The notes below the pieces were generated by a model. The model searched no databases, was not told where the DNA came from, and saw only the letters and a list, made by a program, of their open reading frames with translations. The position numbers and the translations under genes are program-made. Positions 52,719 to 61,515 of a stretch of DNA of 64,000 bases are shown here, one piece after another. Each line of letters starts with the position of its first letter. Position 1 is the stretch's first letter. Source of the stretch: Actinosynnema sp. ALI-1.44 (GTDB lineage: Bacteria; Actinomycetota; Actinomycetes; Mycobacteriales; Pseudonocardiaceae); the NCBI RefSeq assembly GCF_001984155.1, contig NZ_MTQO01000047.1, forward strand, positions 62,001-126,000. Direction: 5' to 3'.

Positions 52719-53875
52719 GGCGTGGCCCCGGCGAACTGCAGCAGCAGGCCGTCACCGTCCACAGAGGCATCCGCGACCTCGTAGCGCCGCAACACCGCCG
52801 GCAACGGCACCAGTCTGCGCATGCCGTCCACTGTGATCGCCAAGTCGTCACCGACTCTCGCCAGGTTCACATCGGACTCGTCGGTCAACGGTATCGCGAC
52901 CCGCAGTACGTATCCGGTGCCCTCCGGGCGGATCTGCAGCAACGACGGCGGGCGGGAGGTGGTGGTGCCCAACGGATCCGCCCGGCCGTAGAGCTCGTCG
53001 GCCAGCGACCCCAACGCCTCGAGGCCGACCGGTTCGGCCGCGCGGTGCTCGACGACGTGCAGGTCGATCGGTATGGACGCCTTCAGCTCGGCCAGCACCG
53101 TGTCCTGCTCGCCGCGCCTCGTCCGCAGCCACGTGGCCGCCGGGCCGCGCCGCAGGCCCGCCTTGGGCACCAGCCGGTTGGCGATCATCCCGTCGACCCG
53201 GATGTCCCGCAACGCCAACGCCGCCAATGTCCGCTTGCTCTCGGCCACCACCAGCCGCTCCGGCGTCAGCACCAGCCGCACGCCGGTGACCTGGGGATCG
53301 GCCAGGATGTCCCGCAGTTCCGCCAGGTGCGCGGCGAGCCTGCCGACCGCGTCGACCCAGCCCTGCCTGCCCACACCGGAGACCATTCCCCTGACCGAAC
53401 GGGCCGGGAACGCGCGCTGCAGGTAGGTCGCGATCGCGTCGGGCAATGCCAGCAGCCGCAACGTCTCCGCGGTCGGCCCGCAGTCCACCACGATCGCGTC
53501 CCACTCGCCGGTCCTGGCCAGCCGCGCCACCTCGGTCAACGCCAGCAGCTCGTCGAGGCCGGGTACGACCGTGAGCTCCTCGGCGTCCAGCTCGTCCACG
53601 CCCGCACCGGCCAGCACGGCCCGCAGCTGCTCACGCAGCTCGCCCCACGCCGAGTCGACCAGGCCGCGGCTGTCCACGTGCGACGCGTGCAGCCGGGTGT
53701 CCACTAGGGAGGGTTCACCGGACAGCCTCGTGCCGAACGCGTCGGCGAGCGAGTGCGCGGGATCGGTGGACACGACAAGAGTCTCGCGCCCACTCGCGGC
53801 CAGCCGCACAGCGGTGGCCGCCGCGAGGGTGGTCTTTCCCACCCCGCCCTTTCCGGTGAACAGCAGGATCCGCAA
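52715..53875 (-). CDS. ArsA/GET3-like P-loop ATPase
   Basis: 386 residues. The deviant Walker A FTGKGGVGKTTLAAA is at residues 6-20, switch motif STDPAHSLADAFG follows, and IVVDCGPTAETLRLLALP is the Walker B/A' region. The C-terminal part is an unusual beta-rich extension (IPLTDESDVNLARVGDDLAI) as in bacterial ArsA-like proteins such as Rv2184c. Not an arsenite pump here: no arsB or cysteines for metalloid binding. Start is TTG 53875, the only in-frame start giving the P-loop its first strand. Operon with the SRPBCC gene upstream. Confidence 0.88.
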   Translation of the reverse strand: MRILLFTGKGGVGKTTLAAATAVRLAASGRETLVVSTDPAHSLADAFGTRLSGEPSLVDTRLHASHVDSRGLVDSAWGELREQLRAVLAGAGVDELDAEELTVVPGLDELLALTEVARLARTGEWDAIVVDCGPTAETLRLLALPDAIATYLQRAFPARSVRGMVSGVGRQGWVDAVGRLAAHLAELRDILADPQVTGVRLVLTPERLVVAESKRTLAALALRDIRVDGMIANRLVPKAGLRRGPAATWLRTRRGEQDTVLAELKASIPIDLHVVEHRAAEPVGLEALGSLADELYGRADPLGTTTSRPPSLLQIRPEGTGYVLRVAIPLTDESDVNLARVGDDLAITVDGMRRLVPLPAVLRRYEVADASVDGDGLLLQFAGATP

Positions 53876-53883
53876 GGCGGTGG

Positions 53884-54324
53884 TTACAACCCTTCGGCGC
53901 GGCGCTTGAGGTCCTTCAGCGCGATGTCCATGATCATCTTCTCGGCCTTGCGGCGGAACATGCCGATCATCGGCACAGCCAGCTGGACCGACAGCGTGTA
54001 CGTCACCTTCGTCGCGTCGTCACCGTGTGGTTCGAGCAGGTACCGGCCGCGCTGCGAGCGCTGCATCTGGCCCTTGACCAGGTGCCAGTCCACCGACAGG
54101 CCGTCGGTGGCCCACTCGTACTCCAGGGTGTAGGTGTCCTTGAACATCCCCGCGTCGATGACGAACCGGACCTGGGTGGCCTGCCCGTCGGCGTCCTCGG
54201 CGAGGACCTCGGTCTCTTTCACCGCCCCTGTCCACTCCGGGTACGCGGCGAAATCGGCGATCACGCCCATGATCGTGTCCGCGTCTGCCTCTACGGTGAT
54301 GGACTGGGTGGACTCGTCGGCCAT
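53884..54324 (-). CDS. SRPBCC (polyketide cyclase/START-like) protein
   Basis: 146 residues forming a single helix-grip lipid-binding domain: SITVEADADTIMGVIADFAAYPEWTGAVKE at the start in substance, a central beta sheet, and a long C-terminal helix (RKAEKMIMDIALKDLKRRAE). Orthologue in place of Rv2185c (TB16.3). It probably binds a hydrophobic ligand; no catalytic residues are evident. It ends eight bases before the ArsA-like gene, so they are co-transcribed. Confidence 0.88.
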   Translation of the reverse strand: MADESTQSITVEADADTIMGVIADFAAYPEWTGAVKETEVLAEDADGQATQVRFVIDAGMFKDTYTLEYEWATDGLSVDWHLVKGQMQRSQRGRYLLEPHGDDATKVTYTLSVQLAVPMIGMFRRKAEKMIMDIALKDLKRRAEGL

Positions 54325-54351
54325 GCCGGGCAGGCTACCTGGTTGGTTCGC

Positions 54352-55140
54352 TCACCAGGTGAGCACGTGCGGCACTTCTGTGCGCTGGAAGTGACCGACG
54401 TTGATGCAGTCGGTCGACGCGAACCGCGTCCGCGCAGACAGCGGTTGGTGCACGTGACCGAACAGCGACCACCGCGGCCGTTGTTCCACGATCAGATCAC
54501 GCAGCGCGTAGGACCCCAGTTCGGCGCGTCGCGCCACGACGTCGTAGGTGAGTTCCGGCACAGCGGGTGGGATGTGCGAGCACAGCACGTCCACATCCGT
54601 GAGCTTGCCGACAGAAGCGTTGTAGTCGTCCTCGGTGCGCAGGTAGGGAAACCACGCTCCGGAACGGCGCACACGGCCGCCTGGGGAGAGCAGCGCGCCG
54701 CCGACGAACCCGAACCGCAACCCACCGATCTCCGCCACGTCGCCGTCCAGCGCGGTGAGGCCGTCACGGGCGAACCGCGGCCACAGGTCCGGCACGTCGA
54801 CGTTGCCCGGCGTGGCGTACGTGGGCACGGTCATCGCCGCGAACAACCGCGTGTACTGCTCGAAAAGGGCTTCCTGCACGACATCCGCGGCGTTCTCCAG
54901 GCTCGCCCACAACGAGCGGGCGTACTCCGCGAGCTCCTTGAGCTGGCGGTTGCGGCGCAACCGCGCGAACTCCGCCACCTTCTCCGCGCCGAACACGCGG
55001 CCGAGGATGCCGCCGCCGTGGTCGTGGTAGTCGACGAAGTCGATCAGGTCGCCGAGCACGACGAGCGCGTCGGCGCCGTCACCTGCCCTCGCCAGAGCCT
55101 CCGAGTTGCCATGGACATCGGAAACCACGTGGACGCGCAC
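54352..55140 (-). CDS. Calcineurin-like metallophosphoesterase
   Basis: 262 residues. Metal-binding motifs in order: VVSDVHGN (Asp, His), VLGDLIDF (Asp), TPGNVD (Asn; His of GNHE replaced by Val), CSHIPP (His) and FGHVHQP (His pair). Typical dinuclear phosphoesterase; the substrate is unknown. GTG 55140 as start. It is inserted between the two SRPBCC genes compared with the remembered M. tuberculosis order and ends 28 bases before the next gene. Confidence 0.87.
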   Translation of the reverse strand: MRVHVVSDVHGNSEALARAGDGADALVVLGDLIDFVDYHDHGGGILGRVFGAEKVAEFARLRRNRQLKELAEYARSLWASLENAADVVQEALFEQYTRLFAAMTVPTYATPGNVDVPDLWPRFARDGLTALDGDVAEIGGLRFGFVGGALLSPGGRVRRSGAWFPYLRTEDDYNASVGKLTDVDVLCSHIPPAVPELTYDVVARRAELGSYALRDLIVEQRPRWSLFGHVHQPLSARTRFASTDCINVGHFQRTEVPHVLTW

Positions 55141-55149
55141 GACTTCACT

Positions 55150-55533
55150 CTACGGTTTCGGTTCGGGCGGGACACCCGGCCTGCGACCGTCCTCGAGCAC
55201 GACCTTCAGATCGAACGCGATGTTCTTGGCCGCGAACTGCCGCCGGGTCGTCTCACGCCTGATCTCACGCGCCCCGGCGGCCCCCGGCAGGTCGGCCCGC
55301 AGGAAGTAGTGCAGCACCGTGCCGTCGAGCACCGGTTCGAGCCAGACCTCCATCGTCCCGGTCAGCGCACCCCGCACGGTCCACCGCAGGCCCTCGTCAC
55401 CGCGGTCGGCGTACACCTCGAGGGTGAGATCCGGCCACATCCTTCGCCAGCCGTCCCGGTTGACGAAGGCGGCCTTGACCACGGGCGGTGGCACGGCCAG
55501 GAAGGTCTCGTCGACGACGTCCACTGCAGGCAC
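55150..55533 (-). CDS. SRPBCC-like protein
   Basis: 127 residues with a START-like pattern: VDETFLAVPPPVVKAAFVN, then WRRMWPDLTLEVYADRG, and a C-terminal helix (REIRRETTRRQFAAKNIAFD). Orthologue in place of Rv2186c. It is divergent from fadD15 with only 41 bases between starts and is read in the same direction as the phosphoesterase gene that follows by nine bases. Ligand unknown. Confidence 0.8.
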   Translation of the reverse strand: MPAVDVVDETFLAVPPPVVKAAFVNRDGWRRMWPDLTLEVYADRGDEGLRWTVRGALTGTMEVWLEPVLDGTVLHYFLRADLPGAAGAREIRRETTRRQFAAKNIAFDLKVVLEDGRRPGVPPEPKP

Positions 55534-55574
55534 GCGTGCATAGTGTCACGAGAGCTGTACTAAATTCATGTGAC

Positions 55575-57371
55575 GTGCGGGAATACAGTGCGCCGGGCAC
55601 GATCTCGGTGACCGGGGAAGAGAACCTGACCGACATGGTCTGGGCCAACGCCGACCGCTTCGGCGACGCGGTCAGCTTCCGCCGCCTGGTCGACGGGTCG
55701 TGGGTGGACGTGACGGCACGCGAGTTCGCGGCGCACGTCCTCGCGGTCGCGAAAGGACTGATCGCGACGGGTCTGCGGCCGGGTGACCGGGTGGCCCTGC
55801 TGTCGAAGACGCGGTACGAGTGGTCGCTGCTGGATTTCGCGATCTGGACAGCGGGCTGCGTGACCGTCCCGATCTATGAGACGTCGTCGGCCGAGCAGGT
55901 CGAGTGGATCCTGACGGACTCCGGCGCGCGGGCGATGGTCGTGGAGACCGACAGCCACCGGGCGCTGGTCGACGGCCTGGTCGACCGGCTGCCCGAGCTG
56001 ACCCGCGTCTGGCAGCTCGACGCGGGCCCGGACCTCGCACCCGCGGTGGACGAGCTGACCGCGCTCGGCGCCGACGTCGACGAGGACGTCGCCCACGCAC
56101 TGCACCGCGGGGTGCGCGCGGACGCCGTGGCCACCCTGGTCTACACCTCCGGCACCACCGGCAGGCCCAAGGGCGTCGAGCTGACCCACCGCAACCTGCT
56201 CGCCGAGGTGCGCGCGGACATCAAGGCCTTCCCGCAGCTGCTGAAATCGGGCAACTCGATGCTGGTGTTCCTGCCACTGGCGCACATCTTCGCCAGGGCG
56301 ATCTCCATCTGCTGCGTGTACGCCCGGACCACGCTCGGCCACCTGCCGGACGTCAAGACGCTGGTCAAGGACCTCGGCACGTTCCGGCCGACGTTCGTCG
56401 TGGCAGTTCCGCGCGTGTTCGAGAAGGTGTACAACACCGCCAAACAGCGCGCGCACGCCGAAGGCAAGGGCAAGATCTTCGACGTGGCCGAGGCGCTGGC
56501 CATCGACTACAGCCGCGCCGCGGGCAAACCCGGGATGGCGCTGCGCGCCAAGCACTTGGTGGCCGACCGGCTGGTGTACGGCAAGCTGCGCCTCGCGCTC
56601 GGCGGCCGCTGCGAGGCGGCGATCTCCGGCGGCGCGCCGCTGGGGGAGCGGCTCGCGCACTTCTTCCGCGGCATCGGCGTGCCGGTGTTCGAGGGGTACG
56701 GGCTGACCGAGACGTCCGCCGCGATCGCGGTGAACACCGACGCGGACTTCAAGGTCGGCACGGTCGGCCGCCCGGTCGCGGGCGCGTCCGTGCGCATCGC
56801 CGACGACGGCGAGGTGCTGCTGTCCGGCGACATGGTGTCCACCGGCTACTGGCACAACGCCGAGGCGAGTGCCGAGTCGTTCAAGGACGGCTGGTTCCAC
56901 ACCGGTGACCTCGGCACGCTGGACACCGACGGGTTCCTGGCGATCACCGGTCGCAAGAAGGAGATCATCGTGACCGCGGGCGGCAAGAACGTCGCGCCCG
57001 CGGTGCTCGAGGACCGGATGCGGATCCACCCGCTGATCAGCCAGTGCCTGGTCGTCGGCGACCGCAGACCGTTCATCGGCGCGCTGATCACCCTCGACGA
57101 CGAGTACTTCGAGTCGTGGAAAACCCGCAACGGCAAGCGCGGCACGGTCGCCGACCTGGCCGACGACGAGGACCTGCGCGCGGAGATCCAGGCGGCGGTG
57201 GACGACGCGAACAAGGCGGTCTCGCGTGCCGAGTCGATCCGCAGCTTCTCGGTGCTGCCGCGCGACTTCAGCGAGGAACGCGGCGAGATCACGCCGAGCC
57301 TCAAGCTGCGCCGCGAAATCATCACCACCGAATACGCCGACCGCATCGAAGCGATCTACGCACGTCACTGA
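55575..57371 (+). CDS. fadD15: Long-chain fatty-acid-CoA ligase (FadD15-like)
   Basis: ANL-superfamily AMP-forming ligase that activates fatty acids with CoA. 598 residues. A3-type loop TLVYTSGTTGRPKGVELTH, then YGLTETSAAIAVNTD, and the C-terminal GRKKEIIVTAGGKNVAP hinge with the catalytic Lys further on. GTG 55575 is preceded by TAAATT (55561-55566), a probable -10 of a leaderless transcript; the longer frame overlaps the divergent SRPBCC gene. Orthologue in place of Rv2187. Followed directly by a large hairpin. Confidence 0.93.
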   Translation: MREYSAPGTISVTGEENLTDMVWANADRFGDAVSFRRLVDGSWVDVTAREFAAHVLAVAKGLIATGLRPGDRVALLSKTRYEWSLLDFAIWTAGCVTVPIYETSSAEQVEWILTDSGARAMVVETDSHRALVDGLVDRLPELTRVWQLDAGPDLAPAVDELTALGADVDEDVAHALHRGVRADAVATLVYTSGTTGRPKGVELTHRNLLAEVRADIKAFPQLLKSGNSMLVFLPLAHIFARAISICCVYARTTLGHLPDVKTLVKDLGTFRPTFVVAVPRVFEKVYNTAKQRAHAEGKGKIFDVAEALAIDYSRAAGKPGMALRAKHLVADRLVYGKLRLALGGRCEAAISGGAPLGERLAHFFRGIGVPVFEGYGLTETSAAIAVNTDADFKVGTVGRPVAGASVRIADDGEVLLSGDMVSTGYWHNAEASAESFKDGWFHTGDLGTLDTDGFLAITGRKKEIIVTAGGKNVAPAVLEDRMRIHPLISQCLVVGDRRPFIGALITLDDEYFESWKTRNGKRGTVADLADDEDLRAEIQAAVDDANKAVSRAESIRSFSVLPRDFSEERGEITPSLKLRREIITTEYADRIEAIYARH

Positions 57372-57416
57372 TCGTGAGTGGTTCGGCCGGTTCTAACCGG
57401 AGAAAACACTCACGAG
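57372..57416. terminator. Bidirectional hairpin after fadD15, sharing arms with the ilvE hairpin
   Basis: Outer arms TCGTGAGTG and CACTCACGA with inner CCGGTT/AACCGG. The nine outer bases of each arm equal those of the hairpin at 5230-5275, but the inner arms differ. It lies between the convergent fadD15 and a membrane protein gene. Confidence 0.85.
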
Positions 57417-57417
57417 G

Positions 57418-57978
57418 TTAGACCTGGGCGCCGTTGTCGTTGTCGTCGTCCGGGGTGTTGTTCTGGCGGATCCGCAGCACCACCAGGCCGATCCCCACCG
57501 CGGCTGAGACCAGCGCGATCGGCGTGGCCACCCGCGTGGCCAGGCCGATCGCACCCGGTGCGACCAGCAGGAACAGTGCGATCAGCATCAGCACCAGGGC
57601 GAGGATCGTCAACGGGCTCGGCTTGGGGATGGGCGGCGGCTCCGGCGGGACGTAGTGGTCGTCGTCCGAGCTCCACGCCCAGTCCATCTCGGTCTCGTGG
57701 CCGCGCCAGCCCGCTGTCGCCGGTGCGGCGATCTCCGGCAGATCCGGCTCGTCGACCGGCGGTTTGGCGGTTTTGTCTTGCTTTCCGGGCGTTTCGACGT
57801 CCAGTTCGGCCGTGGTGTCCGCGCTGTCGGTGCTGGTCGCGCCGCTCGCGCCGGGCGCACCGGCCTCACGGTCCAGGTCTGCCTGCACCGACGAGCCGAG
57901 GCCTTCGCGTTCCAGGTCGGCGACGATCTGCGCGAAGGCGGCGTCGACGTCCTCCGGGCCGTCGGACCCGCCCTTCAT
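57418..57978 (-). CDS. Conserved membrane protein with acidic N-terminus
   Basis: 186 residues from ATG 57978, which has GGGAGGG six bases upstream; an in-frame GTG at 58020 would add 14 residues. N-terminal 110 residues are acidic and disordered (EDVDAAFAQIVADLEREG, then Ser/Thr/Asp-rich), then a Pro-rich linker (PPEPPPIPKPSP) and two membrane helices (TILALVLMLIALFLLVAPG, ATPIALVSAAVGIGLVVL). The DAAFAxIVADLE start is conserved among actinobacterial relatives. Function unknown. Convergent with fadD15. Confidence 0.75.
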   Translation of the reverse strand: MKGGSDGPEDVDAAFAQIVADLEREGLGSSVQADLDREAGAPGASGATSTDSADTTAELDVETPGKQDKTAKPPVDEPDLPEIAAPATAGWRGHETEMDWAWSSDDDHYVPPEPPPIPKPSPLTILALVLMLIALFLLVAPGAIGLATRVATPIALVSAAVGIGLVVLRIRQNNTPDDDNDNGAQV

Positions 57979-58207
57979 GACGCCCTCCCGAGCACCCGAT
58001 TCCTCCTCAAGCTCAACCACCTACAGCCATCGTCGCACGGACCCCGGTGGGGTTGGCCAGTTACTTGTGGCTCTTTTGCGCGTTGTTATCCGGGACAACG
58101 AGCGAGGACGAGGATGGCGATCCTTGCGTTGTGCTGGGCTGGGCACAGTTCGTAGGCTGTCCGATGGTCTGTCGGTGGTGGTTCAGGGGCAGGAGGCGCT
58201 CTACCCG

Positions 58208-58966
58208 GTGCTGTACTTCGTGATGAAACACATCCTGCTCGGGCCGATCCTCAAGCTGTTCTTCCGCCCGGAGGCCGAGGGGCTGGAGAACATCCCGAAG
58301 CGCGGCGGCGCGATCCTGGCGAGCAACCACCTCGCGGTCTCGGACTCGTTCTTCATGCCGCTGGTGATCCCCAAGCGCCGCGTGACGTTCCCGGCGAAGA
58401 TGGAGTACTTCACCGAGAAGGGTCTCAAGGGCGCTTTCAAGAAGTGGTTCTTCACCGGGATGGGGCAGATCCCGATCGACCGCACCGGCGGCTCGGCCGC
58501 GCAGGCGGCGCTGGACACCGGCATCCGCCTGCTGCGTGAAGGCAACCTGCTGGGCATCTACCCGGAAGGCACCCGCTCACCGGACGGCAGGCTCTACAAG
58601 GGCAAGACGGGCCTGGCGCGGATCGCGCTCGAGGCGGGCGTGCCGATCATCCCGGTCGCCATGGTCGGCACGGACATCGCCAACCCGATCGGCTCGAAGA
58701 TGTGGAAGCCGACCAAGATCCGCGTGAAGTTCGGCGAGCCGCTCGACTTCTCCCGCTACGAGGGCCTCAGCGGTGACCGGTTCGTCGAGCGCTCGATCAC
58801 CGACGAGGTGATGTACGCGCTGATGGAGCTCTCCGGCCAGGAGTACGTGGACATGTACGCCGCCAAGGTCAAAGAGGTGCAGGACGCCCCGGTCAAGCCG
58901 GCCGACGGCGTGCCCGAGCAGCGCGGTGAGCGGCAGGACCGCATCCCCGAGACCAAAGCCGGATGA
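58208..58966 (+). CDS. plsC: 1-acylglycerol-3-phosphate acyltransferase (PlsC family)
   Basis: 252 residues. Catalytic NHLAVSDSFF (HX4D) and acceptor motif YPEGTRSPDGRLYKGKTG are intact; FTGMGQIPIDRTGG and VPIIPVAMVGTD complete the PlsC set. GTG 58208 (LYFVMKHILLGP) is chosen because GGAGG lies 12 bases upstream and the mycobacterial homologue (Rv2182c) starts at the same point in alignment from memory; GTG 58175/58178 and ATG 58223 are alternatives. It makes phosphatidic acid or a related acylated lipid. Followed 21 bases later by the RNase AS gene. Confidence 0.9.
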   Translation: MLYFVMKHILLGPILKLFFRPEAEGLENIPKRGGAILASNHLAVSDSFFMPLVIPKRRVTFPAKMEYFTEKGLKGAFKKWFFTGMGQIPIDRTGGSAAQAALDTGIRLLREGNLLGIYPEGTRSPDGRLYKGKTGLARIALEAGVPIIPVAMVGTDIANPIGSKMWKPTKIRVKFGEPLDFSRYEGLSGDRFVERSITDEVMYALMELSGQEYVDMYAAKVKEVQDAPVKPADGVPEQRGERQDRIPETKAG

Positions 58967-58987
58967 TTCACAACTAAGGTTGTCGGG

Positions 58988-59494
58988 GTGCCGAGGTATT
59001 TTTATGACACCGAATTCATCGAGGACGGGGTAACCATCGACCTGGTGTCGATCGGTGTCGTGGCCGAGGACGGCAGAGAGTTCTACGCGGTGTCCACCGA
59101 GTTCGACCCGGCCAAGGCGGGCCAGTGGGTCCGCGAGAACGTGCTGGACAAGCTCCCCGCCCCGGCCGACAAGGCCTGGCGCAGCCGGCAGCAGATCCGT
59201 GAGGACCTGATGGCCTTCCTCAGCCCGCGTGGCGAGAGCGTGGAGCTGTGGGCGTGGTTCGCCGCCTACGACCACGTCGCGCTCGCCCAGCTGTGGGGGG
59301 CGATGCCCGCGTTGCCGCGCCAGTTGCCGCGCTTCACCCGTGACCTGCGCCAGCGCTGGGAGGACGTGGGCAAGCCGCAGCTGCCGAACCCGCCGACGGA
59401 CGCCCACGACGCGCTCGCCGACGCGCGGCACAACCTCGCCCGCTGGAACGTCATCGAGGTCGAGCGGCTGCGCAAAGGCTTCCCGGTCAGGTAA
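58988..59494 (+). CDS. RNase AS, 3'-5' exoribonuclease of the DEDD type
   Basis: 168 residues, equal in length and layout to Rv2179c, an adenylate-specific 3'-5' exoribonuclease. Acidic residues: RYFYDTEFIEDG (Asp, Glu), WFAAYDHVAL (Asp) and AHDALADARHNLA (His/Asp). GTG 58988 is six bases after TAAGGT (58976-58981), a probable leaderless start. Small hairpin CCCGCTT-GTT-AAGCGGG at 59532-59548 follows within the 96-bp gap before the phosphofructokinase. Confidence 0.92.
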   Translation: MPRYFYDTEFIEDGVTIDLVSIGVVAEDGREFYAVSTEFDPAKAGQWVRENVLDKLPAPADKAWRSRQQIREDLMAFLSPRGESVELWAWFAAYDHVALAQLWGAMPALPRQLPRFTRDLRQRWEDVGKPQLPNPPTDAHDALADARHNLARWNVIEVERLRKGFPVR

Positions 59495-59590
59495 AGCCGG
59501 TTCTGTCCGATTCCACGAAGTGGGAGCGTTTCCCGCTTGTTAAGCGGGGGCCGGTTGCTTTACCGATCCAGCCCGTGACACCCTTCACCC

Positions 59591-60616
59591 ATGCGTATAG
59601 GCGTACTCACCGGTGGTGGCGACTGTCCAGGGCTGAACGCGGTGATCAGGGCCGTGACCCGCAAGGGCGTCGAGGCACACGGCTGGGAGATCGTCGGGTT
59701 CCGCAACGGCTGGCAGGGTCCACTCGAAGGCAAGTCGAAGCCCATCGGGCTCGACCAGGTGGAAGACATCCTCACCCGCGGCGGCACGATCCTCGGCTCG
59801 TCGCGCACCAACCCGTACAAGGTCGACGGCGGCGTCGAGAGGATCAGGGCGGTCCTGGCAGACCAGGGCATCGACGCGCTGATCGCGATCGGCGGCGAGG
59901 ACACGCTCGGCGTGGCCAAGCGGCTGACCGATGACGGCATCGGCGTGGTCGGCGTACCGAAGACGATCGACAACGACCTGGGCGCGACCGACTACACGTT
60001 CGGCTTCGACACCGCGGTGCACATCGCGACCGAGTCGATCGACCGGCTGCGCACCACCGCCGAGTCGCACCACCGCGCCCTCGTCTGCGAGGTCATGGGC
60101 AGGCACGCGGGCTGGATCGCGCTGCACTCGGGCCTCGCGGGCGGCGCGAACGTCATCCTGGTGCCGGAGCGGCCGTTCAGCGTCGAGAAGGTCGTCGAGT
60201 GGGTCGAGCGCCGGTTCGAGCGCGAGTACGCGCCGATCATCGTCGTGGCCGAGGGCGCGATGCCGGAAGGCGGCGCCGAGGTGCTCACCAGCGGCGAGAA
60301 GGACGCGTTCGGGCACGTCCGGCTCGGTGGCGTCGGCACGTGGCTGGCCGAGGAGATCGCGCAGCGCACCGGCAAGGAGTCCCGTGCCGTGGTGCTCGGC
60401 CACACGCAGCGCGGCGGCACGCCGACCGCGTACGACCGCGTGCTGGCGACCCGGTTCGGCCTGCACGCCGTGGACGCGGTGGCCGACGGCGACTTCGGCG
60501 TGATGGTGGCGTTGCGCGGGACCGAGATCGTCCGCGTGAAGCTCTCCGAGGCGACCGCCGAGCTCAAGACCGTCCCCCTGGAGCGCTACCAGGAGGCCGA
60601 GGTCTTCTTCGGCTGA
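59591..60616 (+). CDS. pfp: 6-phosphofructokinase, PPi-dependent signature
   Basis: 341 residues, phosphofructokinase family A. Two positions decide the phosphoryl donor: residue 104 is Asp (GGEDT, 101-105) and residue 124 is Lys (VPKTIDND), where ATP enzymes such as that of E. coli have Gly at both. This pair marks PPi-dependent enzymes, as known for the 340-residue enzyme of Amycolatopsis methanolica. Catalytic PKTIDNDL and the fructose-6-phosphate block MGRHAGWIAL are intact. ATG 59591; no clear ribosome-binding site. The reaction is reversible, so it may serve glycolysis and gluconeogenesis. Confidence 0.9.
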   Translation: MRIGVLTGGGDCPGLNAVIRAVTRKGVEAHGWEIVGFRNGWQGPLEGKSKPIGLDQVEDILTRGGTILGSSRTNPYKVDGGVERIRAVLADQGIDALIAIGGEDTLGVAKRLTDDGIGVVGVPKTIDNDLGATDYTFGFDTAVHIATESIDRLRTTAESHHRALVCEVMGRHAGWIALHSGLAGGANVILVPERPFSVEKVVEWVERRFEREYAPIIVVAEGAMPEGGAEVLTSGEKDAFGHVRLGGVGTWLAEEIAQRTGKESRAVVLGHTQRGGTPTAYDRVLATRFGLHAVDAVADGDFGVMVALRGTEIVRVKLSEATAELKTVPLERYQEAEVFFG

Positions 60617-60639
60617 GCCCCACCCCCCGCTTCGGCTGT

Positions 60640-60692
60640 GCAACCAATGTGGCCTTCGTTGCGTTTCCCGCAACGAAGGCCACATTGGTTGC
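60640..60692. repeat. Perfect 24-bp inverted repeat of the interspersed element
   Basis: Arms at 60640-60663 and 60669-60692 are exact complements (core AATGTGGCCTTCGTTGCG) with a five-base loop. It also forms a strong terminator between the convergent pfp and map genes. Each arm is a copy of the unit repeated in tandem at 51321-51374. Confidence 0.95.
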
Positions 60693-60701
60693 CGGGGGGA
60701 C

Positions 60702-61469
60702 TCACGGGTCGGTGAGGATGACGGGGCCGTTCGGGGTCACCGCGATCGTGTGCTCCCAGTGCGCCGCGCGGGTGCGGTCGGAGCTGCGCAGGCCCCAGCC
60801 GTCCGCGTCGGTGGTGAACGTGTCCCTGCCGCCCGCGATGAACATCGGCTCGATGGCGATCACCAGGCCGGCCCGCAGTTTCAGGCCGCGACCGGCTTTG
60901 CCCTCGTTGGGCACGTGCGGGTCCTCGTGCATCTTGCGGCCGACGCCGTGGCCGCCATATCCCGCCAGCAACCCGTAACCGTGCGCTCGGCCGATCCTGC
61001 CGATCGCGTGGGACACGTCACCGAGCCGGTTGCCCACCTTGGCCGCGGCGATGCCCGCGTACAGCGCTTCCCGCGTGTGCTCGCTGAGGCGCGCGTCCTC
61101 TTCGGCCGGTTCGCCGATGAAGAACGTGATCGCCGAGTCCCCGTGGAACCCGTTGACGTGCGCGCCGCAGTCGATGCTGACCAGGTCGCCCTCTTTGAGC
61201 TCGTAGTCGTCCGGGATGCCGTGCACCACCAGGTCGTTGACCGACGCGCAGATCACGCCGGGAAAGGGCGTCGGCGCGAAGTGCGGGTGGTAGTGCAGGA
61301 ACGACGACTTCGCGCCGTTGGCGGCGATCACCTCCGCCGCGACGGTGTCCAACTCGCGCAGTGAGACCCCGGGAGCCGCCGCTTCCTTGGTCGCGCGCAA
61401 CGCGGCGGCCACCACTTTGCCCGCCTCGCGCATCAGCTCTAGTTCCGCGGGTGTCTTGAGTTCGACCAT
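60702..61469 (-). CDS. map: Methionine aminopeptidase, type I
   Basis: Removes the initiator methionine from nascent proteins. 255 residues from ATG 61469, with AGGAGAG upstream; the longer frame is not supported. Metal ligands are all present: Asp in LVSIDCGAHVNGFHGDS (two), His in GGHGVGRKMHE, Glu in IAIEPMFIAG and Glu in AHWEHTIAV. No N-terminal SH3-binding or zinc-finger extension, so it is the simple type Ia form. Not next to secY/infA, so probably one of two map copies in the genome, which is inference. Confidence 0.93.
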   Translation of the reverse strand: MVELKTPAELELMREAGKVVAAALRATKEAAAPGVSLRELDTVAAEVIAANGAKSSFLHYHPHFAPTPFPGVICASVNDLVVHGIPDDYELKEGDLVSIDCGAHVNGFHGDSAITFFIGEPAEEDARLSEHTREALYAGIAAAKVGNRLGDVSHAIGRIGRAHGYGLLAGYGGHGVGRKMHEDPHVPNEGKAGRGLKLRAGLVIAIEPMFIAGGRDTFTTDADGWGLRSSDRTRAAHWEHTIAVTPNGPVILTDP

Positions 61470-61515
61470 CACGCTCTCCTGGGACCAGATAACTATCCCA
61501 GTATTCTTATCACAG

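Noticed and set aside
52715-53875. Arsenite pump ATPase
   Set aside because: The protein is ArsA-like in its P-loop, but there is no metalloid-binding cysteine set and no ars gene nearby; synteny points to the Rv2184c group.
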